Source of the DNA: Acidobacteriota bacterium
GTDB lineage: Bacteria; Acidobacteriota; Terriglobia; Versatilivoradales; Versatilivoraceae
NCBI GenBank assembly: GCA_026706225.1
Contig: JAPOZE010000319.1
Coordinates: forward strand, 1 to 6,792
DNA: 6,792 nt
Direction of reading: 5' to 3'
Shown here: one piece after another, positions 1 to 6,389 of the stretch
How positions within the stretch are numbered: position 1 is the first letter of the stretch
How the letters are laid out: the number at the start of each line of letters is the position of its first letter
The notes under the pieces: model-generated
The model's input: the letters and a program-made list of their open reading frames with translations, nothing else
Told to the model about the DNA's origin: nothing
Databases searched by the model: none
Program-made: the position numbers and the translations under genes

Positions 1-821
1 GGGACCAACCGCTGGGCCGACCGATCCTGGGAACGCGAGGGACGGTCAGCGGCTTGGACCGGGACCGGGTGGCGGGTTTTTTCCGTGAGCACTACACCCC
101 GGATCAACTGGTGGTCTCGGCCGCGGGCCACCTGGAACACCGCAACATCCTGGACCTGGCCCTGCAGCATTTCGGCCACCTGGAGGGCCGGTCCAACGTG
201 CAAGCCCTGGCACCGGCCAAGCCCTGCAATCCCATCTCGTTGCGCACCAAGAAAGAGCTGGAACAGGCCCACATCTGCATGGGGGTGCCCGGGTGCGCCC
301 TCACTGACCGGGACCGGTTCGCGTTCTACCTGTTGAGCACCATCCTGGGAGCCGGAATGAGTTCCCGTCTCTTTCAGAACATCAGGGAAAAACAGGGTCT
401 GGCCTATGCCGTCTACTCGGGGTTGAGTTCGTTCCGGGACACCGGCTGTCTATCGGTCTTCGCGGGCACCTCTCTCGAAAACGTCGGCAGCGTGGTCAGT
501 TCCATCGTGCGGGAGTTCCGTGACCTCAAGGCGCATCGAGTGCAGGACGAGGAACTCCGGCGCGCCAAGGATCACCTGAAGGGGAGCCTGCTGCTGAGCC
601 TGGAATCGAGTTCCAGCCGCATGTCCAACCTGGCGCGGCAGGAACTCTATTTCGGGGACTACACACCTCCACAGGAGACGATTCTGGAAATAGATCGAGT
701 GTCCGCGGATGAGGTTCAGGAGTTGGCTTGTTCGGTTTTTGACACTCGGCAAGTGGCGCTCTCCGTGCTGGGCAACCTGGAGGGGGTCCGATTGAGCCGC
801 GCCGACCTGGACTGCGGATGA
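1..821 (+). CDS. M16-family zinc peptidase (pitrilysin/processing-peptidase type), C-terminal part, 5' end outside window
   Basis: This is the last 272 codons of an M16 metallopeptidase gene. The frame is open from base 3 to the TGA at 819-821 and enters from outside the window, so the in-frame TTG at 54 is not the true start. The fragment opens with LGRPILGT (about bases 12-35), the conserved stretch in the first M16 domain downstream of the zinc site, then HYTPDQLVVSAAG, which leads to the end of that domain. The second, non-catalytic M16_C domain follows, with its hallmark GAGMSSRLF...REKQGLAYAVYS (about bases 350-420). In the family, the Arg and Tyr of this motif help hold the substrate. 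The zinc-binding HxxEH motif would lie upstream and cannot be checked here. Relatives of roughly 420 residues are proteases of unfolded or small peptides, often cytosolic. Substrate is unknown. The next gene begins about 40-60 nt downstream on the same strand, so co-transcription is possible. Confidence 0.93.
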   Translation, partial: DQPLGRPILGTRGTVSGLDRDRVAGFFREHYTPDQLVVSAAGHLEHRNILDLALQHFGHLEGRSNVQALAPAKPCNPISLRTKKELEQAHICMGVPGCALTDRDRFAFYLLSTILGAGMSSRLFQNIREKQGLAYAVYSGLSSFRDTGCLSVFAGTSLENVGSVVSSIVREFRDLKAHRVQDEELRRAKDHLKGSLLLSLESSSSRMSNLARQELYFGDYTPPQETILEIDRVSADEVQELACSVFDTRQVALSVLGNLEGVRLSRADLDCG

Positions 822-846
822 ACGGGAGGTCGAGGCACGGTAAATT

Positions 847-858
847 GATTTTCCACTG
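847..858 (+). repeat. 12-nt direct repeat, copy 1
   Basis: GATTTTCCACTG here is identical to 1674-1685. This copy lies immediately before the GTG at 859, an alternative start of the MBL-fold gene. The other copy runs into the GTG start of purB. Two exact 12-mers in a window of this size can occur by chance, so only the matching positions make it notable. Confidence 0.4.
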
Positions 859-879
859 GTGGAGCCGGGCGGGGCGACA

Positions 880-1656
880 GTGGCGGTAACGGTTTCAGTT
901 CTGGGCAGCGGGAGTTCCGGCAACTGTACCTTTATTGCCACGGAAAGAGTCAAGCTGCTCCTGGATGCGGGCTTCAGCCGGGCTCAGACGGCCAGGAGGC
1001 TGCTGGCCATCGGAGAATCGCTGGAAGACCTCGATGCCCTGGTCATTTCCCACGAGCACAGTGACCACGTCAAGGGCCTGGCGGGGCTCCTGAAGACCTG
1101 TGATATTCTCACCTTCGTCGGAGAGGCGACCTACGAGGCGCTCTCACTGAAGCCGGTGTTGAAACGGAGGGAATGCCTCCGCGCGGGAGAGTCGTTTCAA
1201 ATTGGCGACTTGAAGATATCCCCGTTTTCCGTTCCCCACGATGCTGCCGATCCCCTGGCATTCAACCTGGAAGCCGAGGGAGTCAAGATCTCTCATGTGA
1301 TGGATCTGGGTGTTCTCACCAAATTGGTGCGGCGCCGCATGGCCGGGAGCGACCTGCTGGTCCTGGAGTCGAACCATGACCTGGAGATGCTGCGTCTCAG
1401 CCCCTATCCCTGGGCGGTGAAGCAACGGATCATGAGTCGCCACGGCCATCTTTCCAATGAAAGCGTCGGGAAATTCTTCGAGGAAGACTTTGACGGACAG
1501 GCCGCCTATATCCTGCTGGCTCACCTGAGCGACAACAACAACCATCCCGATATCGCGCGCATGGTCGCCGGTAAGGCCTTGGGAAAAAAGGGCTTTGACC
1601 TGGGAAACCTGCTCTTGGCCTCCCGGTCGGGTCCGAGCAGGGTCATCCGCTTTTAG
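880..1656 (+). CDS. MBL-fold metallo-hydrolase, YycJ/WalJ type
   Basis: This 258-residue protein has the metallo-beta-lactamase fold of the YycJ/WalJ group. From GTG 880, the first strand and loop are VSVLGSGSSGNC (residues 5-16). The metal motif HEHSDH (HxHxDH) is at 58-63. Further likely ligands are Asp142 (MDLG), His166 in ESNHD, HGHLSN at 188-193 and His215 in AHLSDNNNHP. ESNHD and AHLS..NN are typical of this group and separate it from RNase Z and glyoxalase II. Family members are thought to be nucleases: B. subtilis YycJ/WalJ has been linked to DNA repair and sits near the walKR genes. No walKR genes are seen here, so the symbol is not transferred. GTG 880 is chosen because family members begin right at the first strand, and GGGG at 871-874 could be a weak ribosome site. 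GTG 859 in the same frame would add seven residues and has no Shine-Dalgarno sequence nearby. Cytosolic; no signal peptide seen. Confidence 0.9.
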   Translation: MAVTVSVLGSGSSGNCTFIATERVKLLLDAGFSRAQTARRLLAIGESLEDLDALVISHEHSDHVKGLAGLLKTCDILTFVGEATYEALSLKPVLKRRECLRAGESFQIGDLKISPFSVPHDAADPLAFNLEAEGVKISHVMDLGVLTKLVRRRMAGSDLLVLESNHDLEMLRLSPYPWAVKQRIMSRHGHLSNESVGKFFEEDFDGQAAYILLAHLSDNNNHPDIARMVAGKALGKKGFDLGNLLLASRSGPSRVIRF

Positions 1657-1668
1657 CCCGCATTTTTT

Positions 1669-1674
1669 GGGAGG
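1669..1674 (+). promoter_or_regulatory. ribosome binding site of purB
   Basis: GGGAGG is a strong Shine-Dalgarno sequence 10 nt before GTG 1685. It decides the purB start against longer in-frame options that would run back into the MBL-fold gene. TGGGA at 1668-1672 can pair with TTCCA at 1678-1682, with one G-T wobble, so it may be partly masked in RNA. Confidence 0.75.
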
Positions 1675-1685
1675 ATTTTCCACTG
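1674..1685 (+). repeat. 12-nt direct repeat, copy 2
   Basis: GATTTTCCACTG is an exact match to 847-858. It overlaps the end of the purB Shine-Dalgarno sequence and the first base of the GTG start codon. Confidence 0.4.
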
Positions 1686-2980
1686 TGATTGAACGTTATA
1701 CCCGTCCCCGGATGGGACGGATCTGGTCTCCGGAAAACAAGTTTCGGAAATGGTTGGAAGTGGAGCTGGCCTGCACGGATGTCCTGGCCGAGCGGGGCGT
1801 CGTCCCCCCCGATGCGGCTCGGGTCATTCGGGAGAAGGCCGACTTCGACGTGGACCGGATCGACGAGATCGAACGCGAGGTCAAGCATGACGTGGTCGCC
1901 TTCACCACCTCGGTGGCCGAGCATGTGGGGCCGGAGTCCCGCTACGTTCACTATGGTCTGACCTCCTCCGACGTGGTGGATACGGCCCTGGCGCTGCAGC
2001 TCAAGGAAGCGTCGGAGATTCTGATTGAGGGGCTGGCCCGGTTCGTGAAGGTGCTGGAGAAGCGCGCCCATGAGTTCAAGAGAACGGTCATGGTGGGGCG
2101 GACTCACGGGATTCATGCCGAACCCACCACCCTGGGCCTCAAGCTGGCCGTGTGGTACGAAGAAGCTCGCCGCAACCAGAGGCGGCTGCAGGAGGCGGCC
2201 GAATGCGTGCGAGTGGGCAAGTTGTCGGGAGCCGTCGGGACCTTTGCCCATCTCGATCCTACGGTGGAGGAATCCGTTTGCCGCATCCTGGGACTGCAGC
2301 CCGACCCGGTCTCGACCCAGATCGTGCAACGCGACCGCCATGCCGAGTTCCTGTCGGCGCTGGCCCTGATCGCCGCCAGCCTGGAGAAGATCGCCACCGA
2401 GGTCCGGGGTCTGCAGCGCACCGAGGTCCGGGAGGTGGAAGAGTACTTCTCGGCCGGGCAGAAGGGTTCTTCGGCGATGCCGCACAAGAGGAATCCCGTG
2501 ACCTGCGAACAGATCTCCGGACTGGCCCGGGTGGTGCGCTCCAATCTGCTGGCCGGTCTGGAGAACATCACGCTGTGGCACGAGCGGGATATTTCCCACT
2601 CTTCAGTGGAGCGCGTGATTCTGCCGGATTCAACCATTCTGGTCGACTACCTGTTGGCCAAGACCACCCGACTGCTGGAAAGACTGCTGGTCTACCCGGA
2701 CAGGATGGTGGAGAACCTGAACTTGATGAAGGGGCTGGTCTTTTCCGGACAGATCCTCCTCGACCTGACTCGAAAAGGGGTCAGCCGGGAGAAGGCCTAC
2801 CGGTGGGTGCAGCGAAACGCCATGCGCGTGTGGTCGGAGGGGACGGAATTCAAGAGCCTGGTGCTTCAGGACGAGGAAATCCTGAAGGTTCTGTCCCGTT
2901 CCGAGATCGAAACCAGCTTCGATCTGGACCACCAGTTGCGCCATGTGGACGCCGTTTTCGAGCGTGTTTTCGGCGGGTGA
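1685..2980 (+). CDS. purB: adenylosuccinate lyase
   Basis: Adenylosuccinate lyase acts twice in purine synthesis: it cleaves SAICAR to AICAR plus fumarate, and adenylosuccinate to AMP plus fumarate. It belongs to the fumarase/aspartase superfamily and works as a cytosolic homotetramer. The protein has 431 residues, the same length as the B. subtilis enzyme. Key positions match that enzyme: His68 in KHDVVAFT, His89 in HYGLTSSD, and His141 in GRTHGIHAEP, a catalytic histidine. The superfamily signature GSSAMPHKRNP lies at about 261-271, and Ser262/Ser263 in its mobile loop supply the second catalytic residue. The GTG start is chosen because a GGGAGG site lies 10 nt upstream and the protein then begins MIERYTRPRMGRIW, as usual for the family; a longer frame reaching back to 1595 would overlap the MBL-fold gene. 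The gap to that gene is 28 nt and to purS is 19 nt, so a shared transcript is likely. Nothing appears truncated or missing. Confidence 0.98.
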   Translation: MIERYTRPRMGRIWSPENKFRKWLEVELACTDVLAERGVVPPDAARVIREKADFDVDRIDEIEREVKHDVVAFTTSVAEHVGPESRYVHYGLTSSDVVDTALALQLKEASEILIEGLARFVKVLEKRAHEFKRTVMVGRTHGIHAEPTTLGLKLAVWYEEARRNQRRLQEAAECVRVGKLSGAVGTFAHLDPTVEESVCRILGLQPDPVSTQIVQRDRHAEFLSALALIAASLEKIATEVRGLQRTEVREVEEYFSAGQKGSSAMPHKRNPVTCEQISGLARVVRSNLLAGLENITLWHERDISHSSVERVILPDSTILVDYLLAKTTRLLERLLVYPDRMVENLNLMKGLVFSGQILLDLTRKGVSREKAYRWVQRNAMRVWSEGTEFKSLVLQDEEILKVLSRSEIETSFDLDHQLRHVDAVFERVFGG

Positions 2981-2998
2981 GAAAGGATCCCGGTGAGA
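2968..2998 (+). promoter_or_regulatory. possible hairpin presenting the purS ribosome site
   Basis: Bases 2974-2977 (CGGG) pair with 2989-2992 (CCCG). After one G-G mismatch, 2968-2972 pair with 2994-2998 through five more pairs, two of them wobble. The 11-nt loop (2978-2988) holds the purB stop codon TGA and the purS Shine-Dalgarno sequence AAAGGA. The stem ends one base before ATG 3000. Ribosomes finishing purB would open it, which suggests translational coupling. It was found by eye with no folding energy computed. Confidence 0.35.
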
Positions 2999-2999
2999 T

Positions 3000-3242
3000 A
3001 TGCGGGCTAGAGTTTACGTCAGCCTCAAAAAAAGCGTTCTGGACCCCCAGGGCAAGACCATTCATCACAGTCTGCAGAACATCGGCTTTCAGCAGATCAC
3101 CGAGGTGCGCCAGGGGAAGTATTTCGAAATCGACTTTGCCTCCGAGCTGACCCGGGAAGAAGTTCAGACCGAGGTGGAAAAGATAGCCAGGGACGTATTG
3201 ACCAACCCGGTGATCGAGGAATTCAGCTACCGGATCGAGTAG
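3000..3242 (+). CDS. purS: phosphoribosylformylglycinamidine synthase subunit PurS
   Basis: PurS is the small third component of the split FGAM synthase. It carries out no chemistry itself; it bridges PurQ and PurL so that ammonia released by PurQ can reach the PurL active site. The 80-residue protein has the family's usual length and pattern: an N-terminal strand [16 protein letters not shown], then [13 protein letters not shown], the strand [11 protein letters not shown], and a C-terminal helix plus [14 protein letters not shown], whose NPVIE..S/Y ending is typical. The ATG at 3000 gives the usual N terminus, and AAAGGA at 2982-2987 can serve as ribosome site at a rather long spacing of 12 nt. 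It lies 19 nt after purB and 79 nt before purQ, in the standard purS-purQ-purL order. Its presence shows that the cell uses the three-part enzyme, not the single long chain of Gammaproteobacteria and eukaryotes. Confidence 0.96.
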   Translation: MRARVYVSLKKSVLDPQGKTIHHSLQNIGFQQITEVRQGKYFEIDFASELTREEVQTEVEKIARDVLTNPVIEEFSYRIE

Positions 3243-3277
3243 TTGCGTCCTGGACAGGGAAGAGGGTCGCGGGGAAG

Positions 3278-3295
3278 GGAAGGCTTCTGCCTTTC
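3278..3295 (+). promoter_or_regulatory. small hairpin in the purS-purQ gap
   Basis: Bases 3278-3284 (GGAAGGC) can pair with 3289-3295 (GCCTTTC), with one G-T wobble, around a TTCT tetraloop. No run of T follows, so it is not a standard intrinsic terminator. It shares bases 3293-3295 with the next hairpin, so the full forms of the two cannot coexist. It lies in a purine-rich stretch (about 3257-3284). Confidence 0.35.
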
Positions 3296-3320
3296 AATCG
3301 GTTTCCAGGAGACGGTTGAA
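3293..3320 (+). promoter_or_regulatory. possible hairpin enclosing the purQ ribosome site
   Basis: TTCAATCG (3293-3300) pairs with CGGTTGAA (3313-3320) over eight pairs, one of them a T-G wobble. The enclosed 12 bases contain the Shine-Dalgarno sequence AGGAG at 3307-3311. The stem ends one base before ATG 3322, so it would hide the sequence next to the start codon or shorten the effective spacing. A translational control element is possible, but this is inference from pairing alone. Confidence 0.4.
3307..3311 (+). promoter_or_regulatory. ribosome binding site of purQ
   Basis: AGGAG lies 10 nt before ATG 3322 and only 4 nt before the in-frame TTG 3316. This favours the ATG, which also yields the normal PurQ N terminus [12 protein letters not shown]. 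Confidence 0.7.
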
Positions 3321-3321
3321 G

Positions 3322-4011
3322 ATGAAATTCGGCGTGCTGATGTTCCCGGGCAGCAATTGCGAGCACGATGCCTATCACGCTGTTCGCAAAGTGATGCGAC
3401 AGCCGGCCGAGTTCATCTGGCACCAGTCGACGGATCTGAAGGATTGCCAGGCCATCATCGTCCCCGGAGGATTCTCCTACGGGGATTACCTGCGCACCGG
3501 GGCCATCGCCCGGTTTTCTCCGGTGATGGGAGCGGTGCGGCGTTTCGCTGACCGGGGCGGACTGGTCCTGGGCATCTGCAACGGCTTCCAGATACTGCTG
3601 GAATCGGGTCTGCTGCCGGGAGCCATGCTGAGGAACCGCGGGTTGAAGTACGTGTGCCGGCAGGTCTCGATTCGGGTGGAGAACGCCCGGATTCCCTTTA
3701 CCGGTCTGGCCAGGGAAGGCGATGTCTGGAACATTCCCATCGGACACATGGAGGGCAACTACACCCTCGATGCCGAGGCTTTCCGGAGGCTGGAGCGCAA
3801 CCGGCAGGTGGTGTTCCGTTACTGTACGCCGGACGGTGAGATTACCGCCGACGCCAACCCCAATGGCTCGGTGGCCAATGTGGCCGGGATCTGCAGCCCC
3901 GGTGGCAACGTCTTGGGAATGATGCCCCACCCGGAAAGAGCCAGCGAGCCATTGCTGGGCAGCGAGGACGGGGTGCGCCTTTTTCAGTCGATGATCCGGT
4001 CCCGATCCTGA
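3322..4011 (+). CDS. purQ: phosphoribosylformylglycinamidine synthase subunit PurQ (glutaminase)
   Basis: PurQ is the class I glutamine amidotransferase subunit of the split FGAM synthase. It hydrolyses glutamine and passes ammonia to PurL. The protein has 229 residues, normal for the family. The N terminus [16 protein letters not shown] and the segment [17 protein letters not shown] (about 48-64) are PurQ hallmarks. The nucleophile is Cys86 in LGICNGFQ, and the His203-Glu205 pair is in MMPHPERA, so the catalytic triad is complete. HMEGNY is also typical. ATG 3322 is preferred over TTG 3316 because of spacing to AGGAG and family alignment. The stop codon is followed by one base and then the purL ATG, so the two proteins, which act in one complex, are probably translationally coupled. 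A 79-nt gap with possible hairpins separates it from purS. Confidence 0.98.
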   Translation: MKFGVLMFPGSNCEHDAYHAVRKVMRQPAEFIWHQSTDLKDCQAIIVPGGFSYGDYLRTGAIARFSPVMGAVRRFADRGGLVLGICNGFQILLESGLLPGAMLRNRGLKYVCRQVSIRVENARIPFTGLAREGDVWNIPIGHMEGNYTLDAEAFRRLERNRQVVFRYCTPDGEITADANPNGSVANVAGICSPGGNVLGMMPHPERASEPLLGSEDGVRLFQSMIRSRS

Positions 4012-4012
4012 C

Positions 4013-6292
4013 ATGCAAGCCAATCCGCCGATTACGGCTGAAGTGCTGGAACAGCACAACCTGACCCGGGCCGAATACGATCGCATCCTGTCGATCCTGG
4101 ATCGCTCCCCCAACCTGACGGAACTGGGGATCTTCAGCGTCATGTGGAGCGAACACTGCAGTTACAAGAGTTCCAAACTCCACCTGAAGCGGTTGCCCAC
4201 TCGAGGTCCCCAGGTGCTGCAGGGACCCGGCGAGAACGCCGGGATCGTCGATATCGGCGACGGCTACGCGGTGGCCTTCAAGATCGAGTCCCACAACCAC
4301 CCCAGCTTCGTCGAGCCCTACCAGGGAGCGGCGACCGGTGTGGGCGGGATTTTGCGCGATATCTTTACCATGGGAGCCCGTCCCATCGCCGCCATGAACT
4401 CCCTGCGCTTCGGGCCTCCCGATCAACCCCGGAACCGGCGCATCATGGAGGGGGTGGTGGCCGGGATCGCCGGGTACGGCAACTGTTTCGGGGTCCCGAC
4501 CGTGGGCGGGGAAGTGGTGTTCGAGGAATGTTATTCCCAAAACCCCCTGGTAAACGCCTTCGCCCTGGGTCTTTTCAGAAAGGACCGGATCTTTTACGGG
4601 AAAGCCGCGGGGATCGGGAATCCGGTGATCTACGTGGGCGCCAAGACCGGCAGGGACGGCATTCACGGGGCCACCATGGCTTCGGCCGAGTTCGATGAAG
4701 CCTCGGAGAGCAAGCGCCCCAACGTGCAGGTCGGCGATCCCTTTCTGGAGAAACTGCTGCTGGAGGCCTGTCTGGAGGCCATGAAGACGGGTGCCGTGGT
4801 GGGCATCCAGGACATGGGGGCCGCCGGACTGACCTGCTCCACCTGTGAGATGGGGGGACGGGCGGACACCGGAATCGAGATCGATCTGGCCAAGGTGCCT
4901 CAACGCGAGGAGGGCATGACTCCCTACGAGATCATGCTGAGCGAATCCCAGGAACGGATGCTCCTGGTGGCTGCACGGGGCAGAGAAGAGGAGATTTTTC
5001 GGATCTTCCGAAAATGGGAGATCGATGCCGTCGCCATCGGAGAAGTCACCGGGGACGGAATGCTTCGAATCCTGGACCGGGGACGGAGAGTGGCCGAGAT
5101 ACCCAATCGGGCCCTGACCGACGAGGCTCCCCTGTACCGCCGACCGGTGGCGGCCTCCCCCCGGACCGCGCCGCTCCAGCCCCCGCCGGGTCCCCTGTCC
5201 ATGGATTGGGGCGGGCTCCTGGAATGCTTTCTGGCTTCCCCCAATCTGAGCTCCCGGGAGTGGATCTATCGCCAGTACGACCACATGGTCCGGACCAATA
5301 CGGTTCAGGTTCCCGGCGCCGATGCGGCCGTGGTTCGGGTCAAGAATACCCGGAAGGCACTGGCCATGAGCCTGGATGGCAACGGCCGCTACTGCCGGCA
5401 GGATCCCCGGGTGGGAGCCCAGTTGGCGGTGGCCGAGAGCTGCCGCAACCTGGTCTGTGCCGGAGCCCGTCCCCTGGCGGCCACCAACTGCCTGAACATG
5501 GGCAATCCGGAGAAACCCGAAATCATGTGGCAGATGACCCAGGTCGTCGAAGGAATGGCCGAAGCCTGCCGCGCCCTGGGGACGCCCATCACCGGCGGGA
5601 ACGTCAGTCTCTACAACGAGACGCTTGGGGAGGGCATCGACCCCACTCCCGTCATTGGAATGGTGGGCTTGATCGAACCGCTTTCCCGCCTCCGGGGCTC
5701 CTGGTTTGTCGGGGAAGGCCACCGGGTCGTCTTGCTGGGTCCACCGGTCGGGCAACCGACGGGCTATTCGAGCGCAGTCCGCCACAACCTGTCGGGGCTG
5801 CAGCCGTGGCGGAGAAACGGCACAGACGCCTATACCCGTTGGGTCAATCGGCTACCCTGTCCGCCGCTGGACCTGGACCTGGAGGTGCGCGTGCAGAGGA
5901 CCTGCAGCCAGGGCATCGAGAGAGGCCTGATTCTCTCCGCTCACGACTGTTCGGACGGAGGTCTGGCCGTCGCCTTGGCGGAGATGGGCTTTTCCCGCTT
6001 CGGCGCCGGGAGGCTGGGGGCCGAGATCCTTTTGCCTTCGGCCGAAGAAGTGGGAGAGGTGTTGTTTGCCGAATATCCCTCCCGCATTCTGGTTACGGTT
6101 GAGGAGGAAAACCAGGCGGCCCTTGAGAACATTGCCGCGCTTGAAGGCGTGCCGGTGACCCCTCTGGGACGGGTGGTTCCGGATGTGTTGAGCGTGCGTC
6201 ATCACGGTTCGGTCGTGCTCGAAAGATCGGTGGTCTCGCTGGAGAAGACCTGGAGAAATTATCTGGGTGGATTGTTCGCCGATCCACTATAA
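4013..6292 (+). CDS. purL: phosphoribosylformylglycinamidine synthase subunit PurL (synthetase)
   Basis: PurL is the ATP-dependent synthetase subunit that converts FGAR and ammonia to FGAM, with PurQ and PurS. At 759 residues it is the small PurL form, slightly longer than the common 720-745. The first half has the active-site motif [12 protein letters not shown], with His48 matching the catalytic histidine of the Thermotoga enzyme. [10 protein letters not shown] (89-98) and [14 protein letters not shown] (103-116) form the nucleotide and metal site. QDMGAAGL and LSESQERM follow. A proline-rich linker at about 373-396 leads to the second half, which repeats the AIRS-like fold: [29 protein letters not shown] (528-536) and [15 protein letters not shown] (from 644). 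No frameshift or lost motif is seen. The ATG follows the purQ stop by one base, and the 20 bases before it hold no clear Shine-Dalgarno sequence, so translation probably depends on ribosomes leaving purQ. Confidence 0.98.
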   Translation: MQANPPITAEVLEQHNLTRAEYDRILSILDRSPNLTELGIFSVMWSEHCSYKSSKLHLKRLPTRGPQVLQGPGENAGIVDIGDGYAVAFKIESHNHPSFVEPYQGAATGVGGILRDIFTMGARPIAAMNSLRFGPPDQPRNRRIMEGVVAGIAGYGNCFGVPTVGGEVVFEECYSQNPLVNAFALGLFRKDRIFYGKAAGIGNPVIYVGAKTGRDGIHGATMASAEFDEASESKRPNVQVGDPFLEKLLLEACLEAMKTGAVVGIQDMGAAGLTCSTCEMGGRADTGIEIDLAKVPQREEGMTPYEIMLSESQERMLLVAARGREEEIFRIFRKWEIDAVAIGEVTGDGMLRILDRGRRVAEIPNRALTDEAPLYRRPVAASPRTAPLQPPPGPLSMDWGGLLECFLASPNLSSREWIYRQYDHMVRTNTVQVPGADAAVVRVKNTRKALAMSLDGNGRYCRQDPRVGAQLAVAESCRNLVCAGARPLAATNCLNMGNPEKPEIMWQMTQVVEGMAEACRALGTPITGGNVSLYNETLGEGIDPTPVIGMVGLIEPLSRLRGSWFVGEGHRVVLLGPPVGQPTGYSSAVRHNLSGLQPWRRNGTDAYTRWVNRLPCPPLDLDLEVRVQRTCSQGIERGLILSAHDCSDGGLAVALAEMGFSRFGAGRLGAEILLPSAEEVGEVLFAEYPSRILVTVEEENQAALENIAALEGVPVTPLGRVVPDVLSVRHHGSVVLERSVVSLEKTWRNYLGGLFADPL

Positions 6293-6389
6293 TTTTCGGT
6301 TCGCACCGCCGGTCATTCCTGTTGCCGAGGTCTACCAACCGATAGCCGCCGGCCGCGGTACCGACAGAGCGAGGTGTCCCGGGTAGCCG
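6293..6389 (+). other. 97-nt purL-purF spacer
   Basis: No coding frame, clear promoter or terminator is seen. Small inverted repeats are present: CGGT-TCGC-ACCG at 6297-6308 just after TTTT, and the palindrome CGGTACCG at 6356-6363. The last third can fold into a hairpin next to the purF start, listed separately. Confidence 0.5.
6356..6389 (+). promoter_or_regulatory. possible hairpin presenting the purF ribosome site
   Basis: GACA (6363-6366) pairs with TGTC (6375-6378), TACC (6359-6362) with GGTA (6382-6385), and CGG (6356-6358) with CCG (6387-6389). This gives eleven pairs with bulges of three bases (6379-6381) and one base (6386). The loop 6367-6374 ends in GAGG, the only plausible Shine-Dalgarno sequence, which is otherwise 15 nt from ATG 6390. 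The fold could bring it closer to the start. Energy not computed. Confidence 0.35.

Noticed and set aside
54..821. TTG 54 as the start of a separate 255-residue protein
   Set aside because: The frame continues to the window edge, and the 17 upstream residues include the conserved M16 stretch LGRPILGT, so this is an internal codon.
818..889. 23-codon frame starting with an ATG that overlaps the stop of the M16 gene (ATGA)
   Set aside because: It is Arg/Trp-rich, matches nothing known, has no ribosome site of its own and runs into the MBL-fold gene. The overlap alone is weak support.
1643..2599. Minus-strand open frame of 318 codons opposite purB
   Set aside because: Low-complexity composition, no motif, and full overlap with a well-supported purB.
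2152..3150. Plus-strand open frame of 332 codons in another frame of purB and purS
   Set aside because: Gly/Arg/Pro-rich shadow frame with no domain; it overlaps both real genes.
3842..5785. Long minus-strand open frame of 647 codons opposite purL and the end of purQ
   Set aside because: It is rich in Gly, His, Pro and Gln with no recognisable domain, and lies fully opposite genes with intact active-site motifs. Such frames are common opposite GC-rich genes with biased third positions.
6297..6308. CGGT-TCGC-ACCG stem after TTTT just past purL, considered as a terminator
   Set aside because: The stem is only 4 bp, and the T run precedes it on the + strand, with no T run after it on either strand.
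6322..6346. TTGCCG as a possible -35 element for a purF promoter
   Set aside because: No AT-rich -10 element lies at a proper spacing; GATAGC is only 13 nt away and a poor match.
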